A DNA stretch of 64,000 bases from Pseudomonas gingeri (lineage in GTDB: Bacteria; Pseudomonadota; Gammaproteobacteria; Pseudomonadales; Pseudomonadaceae). Positions 63,035 to 64,000 of this stretch are shown piece by piece (within the stretch, counting starts at the first letter, position 1; every line of letters begins with the position of its first letter). The notes under the pieces are model-generated. The model ran no database searches, was not told the DNA's origin, and worked only from the letters and a program-made list of their open reading frames with translations. The DNA lies in NCBI RefSeq assembly GCF_013386165.1, contig NZ_JACAOS010000001.1, forward strand, positions 547,476-611,475. Reading direction: 5' to 3'. Made by a program: the position numbers and the translations under genes.

Positions 63035-63544
63035 TCAACTCATGCTGAATTTGACGTTGTAGCTGTAGGGCGGTGCCTTGAGGGTTTTGCTCAGTCGTGC
63101 CTTGCAGGACGCCTGGCGCTCACCGATGGACTCGGCTTTCCTGATCCAGATGGGCAGGTAGTTGGGCTGCTGGGTTTGGGCGAAACGTTCTTGCAGGGTG
63201 TGTTGGGCGACGAATCGGCATTTGCGCGGCCCGGCGCCATAGATGAACCAGGCCCTTGGACTGTCCAGTACCAGTTCGCGGCGCTCGCCGCTGGCGATGT
63301 TGAAGCTTGACGGCGCAGCGCCAGCCAGGTCGAGGCCGGTTCCCAGGAGTTCGAGAGGACCCTGGGTGTCGTTGCTGATCTCGATGGACGTGACTATTTT
63401 GGACCGTCTGGCGTTTGACGGATCGGGTTCTGTGGCCACGGATTCGGGCGTGCCAACGCCGGAAGCGAAGGCGGCCAATGAAATCAGGCCCGAGAGCACG
63501 GCACAGAACAGCGCGAGGCTGATGGACTGCAGGAGGGGCGTCAT
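63035..63544 (-). CDS. exported hypothetical protein
   Basis: The 169-residue protein has a signal peptide (MTPLLQSISLALFCAVLSGL, cut near AFA) and AAGGAA 8 bases before the ATG. The mature part has two cysteines (RKCRF, ASCKA) and beta-type segments (IVTSIEISNDTQGPLELLGT), ending YSYNVKFSMS. No domain is recognised. A longer open frame extends 17 codons upstream but lacks a ribosome site. Gene and start are likely; the function is unknown. Confidence 0.65.
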   Translation of the reverse strand: MTPLLQSISLALFCAVLSGLISLAAFASGVGTPESVATEPDPSNARRSKIVTSIEISNDTQGPLELLGTGLDLAGAAPSSFNIASGERRELVLDSPRAWFIYGAGPRKCRFVAQHTLQERFAQTQQPNYLPIWIRKAESIGERQASCKARLSKTLKAPPYSYNVKFSMS

Positions 63545-63759
63545 CTTATTAATTCCTTTTAATGAGGTCTTTGAGGCAGCGTCATCCCATGACACTGCAC
63601 GCCTGGCCGATTCCGGCGAAGCGTTGGGTAAGTATGGGGTTTGTCGCCGAAAACACCCGGAGTAAAGGGCTGCGCGGCATGTAGGCTTATTCCGATATTG
63701 AGGTGAGCGTCTTTAATGAGGTTGCTTATTTGCCGAAGGCTGTCTTACTCGCACCCATG

Positions 63760-63794
63760 AAAAAGCCCCGGCTCTTGCGAGCCGGGGCTTTCTG
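63760..63794. terminator. bidirectional terminator before the reductase 3' end
   Basis: AAAAAGCCCCGGCTC and GAGCCGGGGCTTTC form a strong stem with a TTGC loop; the alkene reductase stop is 25 bases away on the minus strand. Confidence 0.88.
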
Positions 63795-63818
63795 TTTACG
63801 GTCTTTACAGGGGAGTGC

Positions 63819-64000
63819 TTACAGCGTCGGGTAGTCGATGTAGCCGACCGGGCCTTTGCCGTAGAAGGTTTCCGGATTCGCCGGGTTCAACGGCGCATCG
63901 GCCTTCAGGCGGGCTGGCAGGTCCGGGTTGGCGATGAACGGCACGCCGAAGGCCACCGCATCGGCCTTGCCGCTGGACAGCCAGGCGTTGGCGCTGTCCC
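63819..64000 (-). CDS. old yellow enzyme-type alkene reductase, 3' end (cut by window edge)
   Basis: The minus-strand frame enters from the right edge and ends at TAA 63819-63821; only the last 60 codons are seen. The sequence [20 protein letters not shown] with the end [15 protein letters not shown] is the C-terminus of NemA/XenB-type flavin reductases, including the FMN-phosphate site FIANPDLP. The full gene lies outside. Confidence 0.9.
   Translation of the reverse strand, partial: DSANAWLSSGKADAVAFGVPFIANPDLPARLKADAPLNPANPETFYGKGPVGYIDYPTL

Overview
The window is chromosomal DNA of a fluorescent Pseudomonas (P. fluorescens/P. putida lineage). This rests on dense high-GC coding, REP/REPIN elements of the Pseudomonas type (GTAGGAGC-like tails around GCGAGC/GCTCGC cores), the order phage tail cluster - cinA - recA - recX, the finR/fpr divergent pair, and a TtgABC/TtgR efflux locus with its operator.

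Region 1 (1-9741) is the 3' part of a Mu-like contractile tail cluster at the classic cinA/recA tailocin site. It holds a DNA-circularisation-type protein, baseplate proteins gpP, gp45, gp46, gp47 and gp48, then receptor-binding and lysis genes. The segment from inside gp48 to just after the spanin occurs twice in tandem. Copy 1 has full gp48, fibre A and chaperone A, followed by wrecked lysis genes. Copy 2 has a truncated gp48, then fibre B, chaperone B, and intact lysozyme and Rz/Rz1. The two fibres share their N-terminal halves but have unrelated C-terminal tips, so the particle may carry two receptor specificities. No head genes are seen, but the cluster runs off the left edge.

Region 2 (9856-25250) is mostly core genome: cinA, LexA-boxed recA, recX, a LOG-family protein, a DTW-domain tRNA modification enzyme, erdR, finR/fpr, trmO, an FAD-dependent dehydrogenase, a lipoprotein and an SDR/LysR pair. 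It ends with a tight four-gene operon for a copper-associated modified peptide of the bufferin type (bufA, bufB, bufC, doxX).

Region 3 (25254-46635) holds the branched-chain amino acid ABC transporter (braC, then livH-livM-livG-livF), a DUF2288 protein, a large tubulin/FtsZ-like GTPase of unknown role, an MHYT-GGDEF-EAL protein, a YkgJ-type protein, an MFS carrier, rapA, an aminotransferase/RidA pair with a GcvA-type regulator, two microproteins and a Pit phosphate transporter.

Region 4 (46636-55990) is the beta-ketoadipate locus pcaR-pcaI-pcaJ-pcaF-pcaT-pcaD, without pcaB or pcaC, followed by a lipoprotein deacetylase and an OprD-type porin. PcaR-type sites lie before pcaR and pcaI, and one near-perfect site lies before the porin. 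A structured minus-strand small RNA candidate sits upstream of pcaR, next to the PcaR site.

Region 5 (55994-64000) holds the ttgABC efflux operon and divergent ttgR, a secreted hypothetical protein, and the 3' end of an old-yellow-enzyme alkene reductase cut by the right edge.
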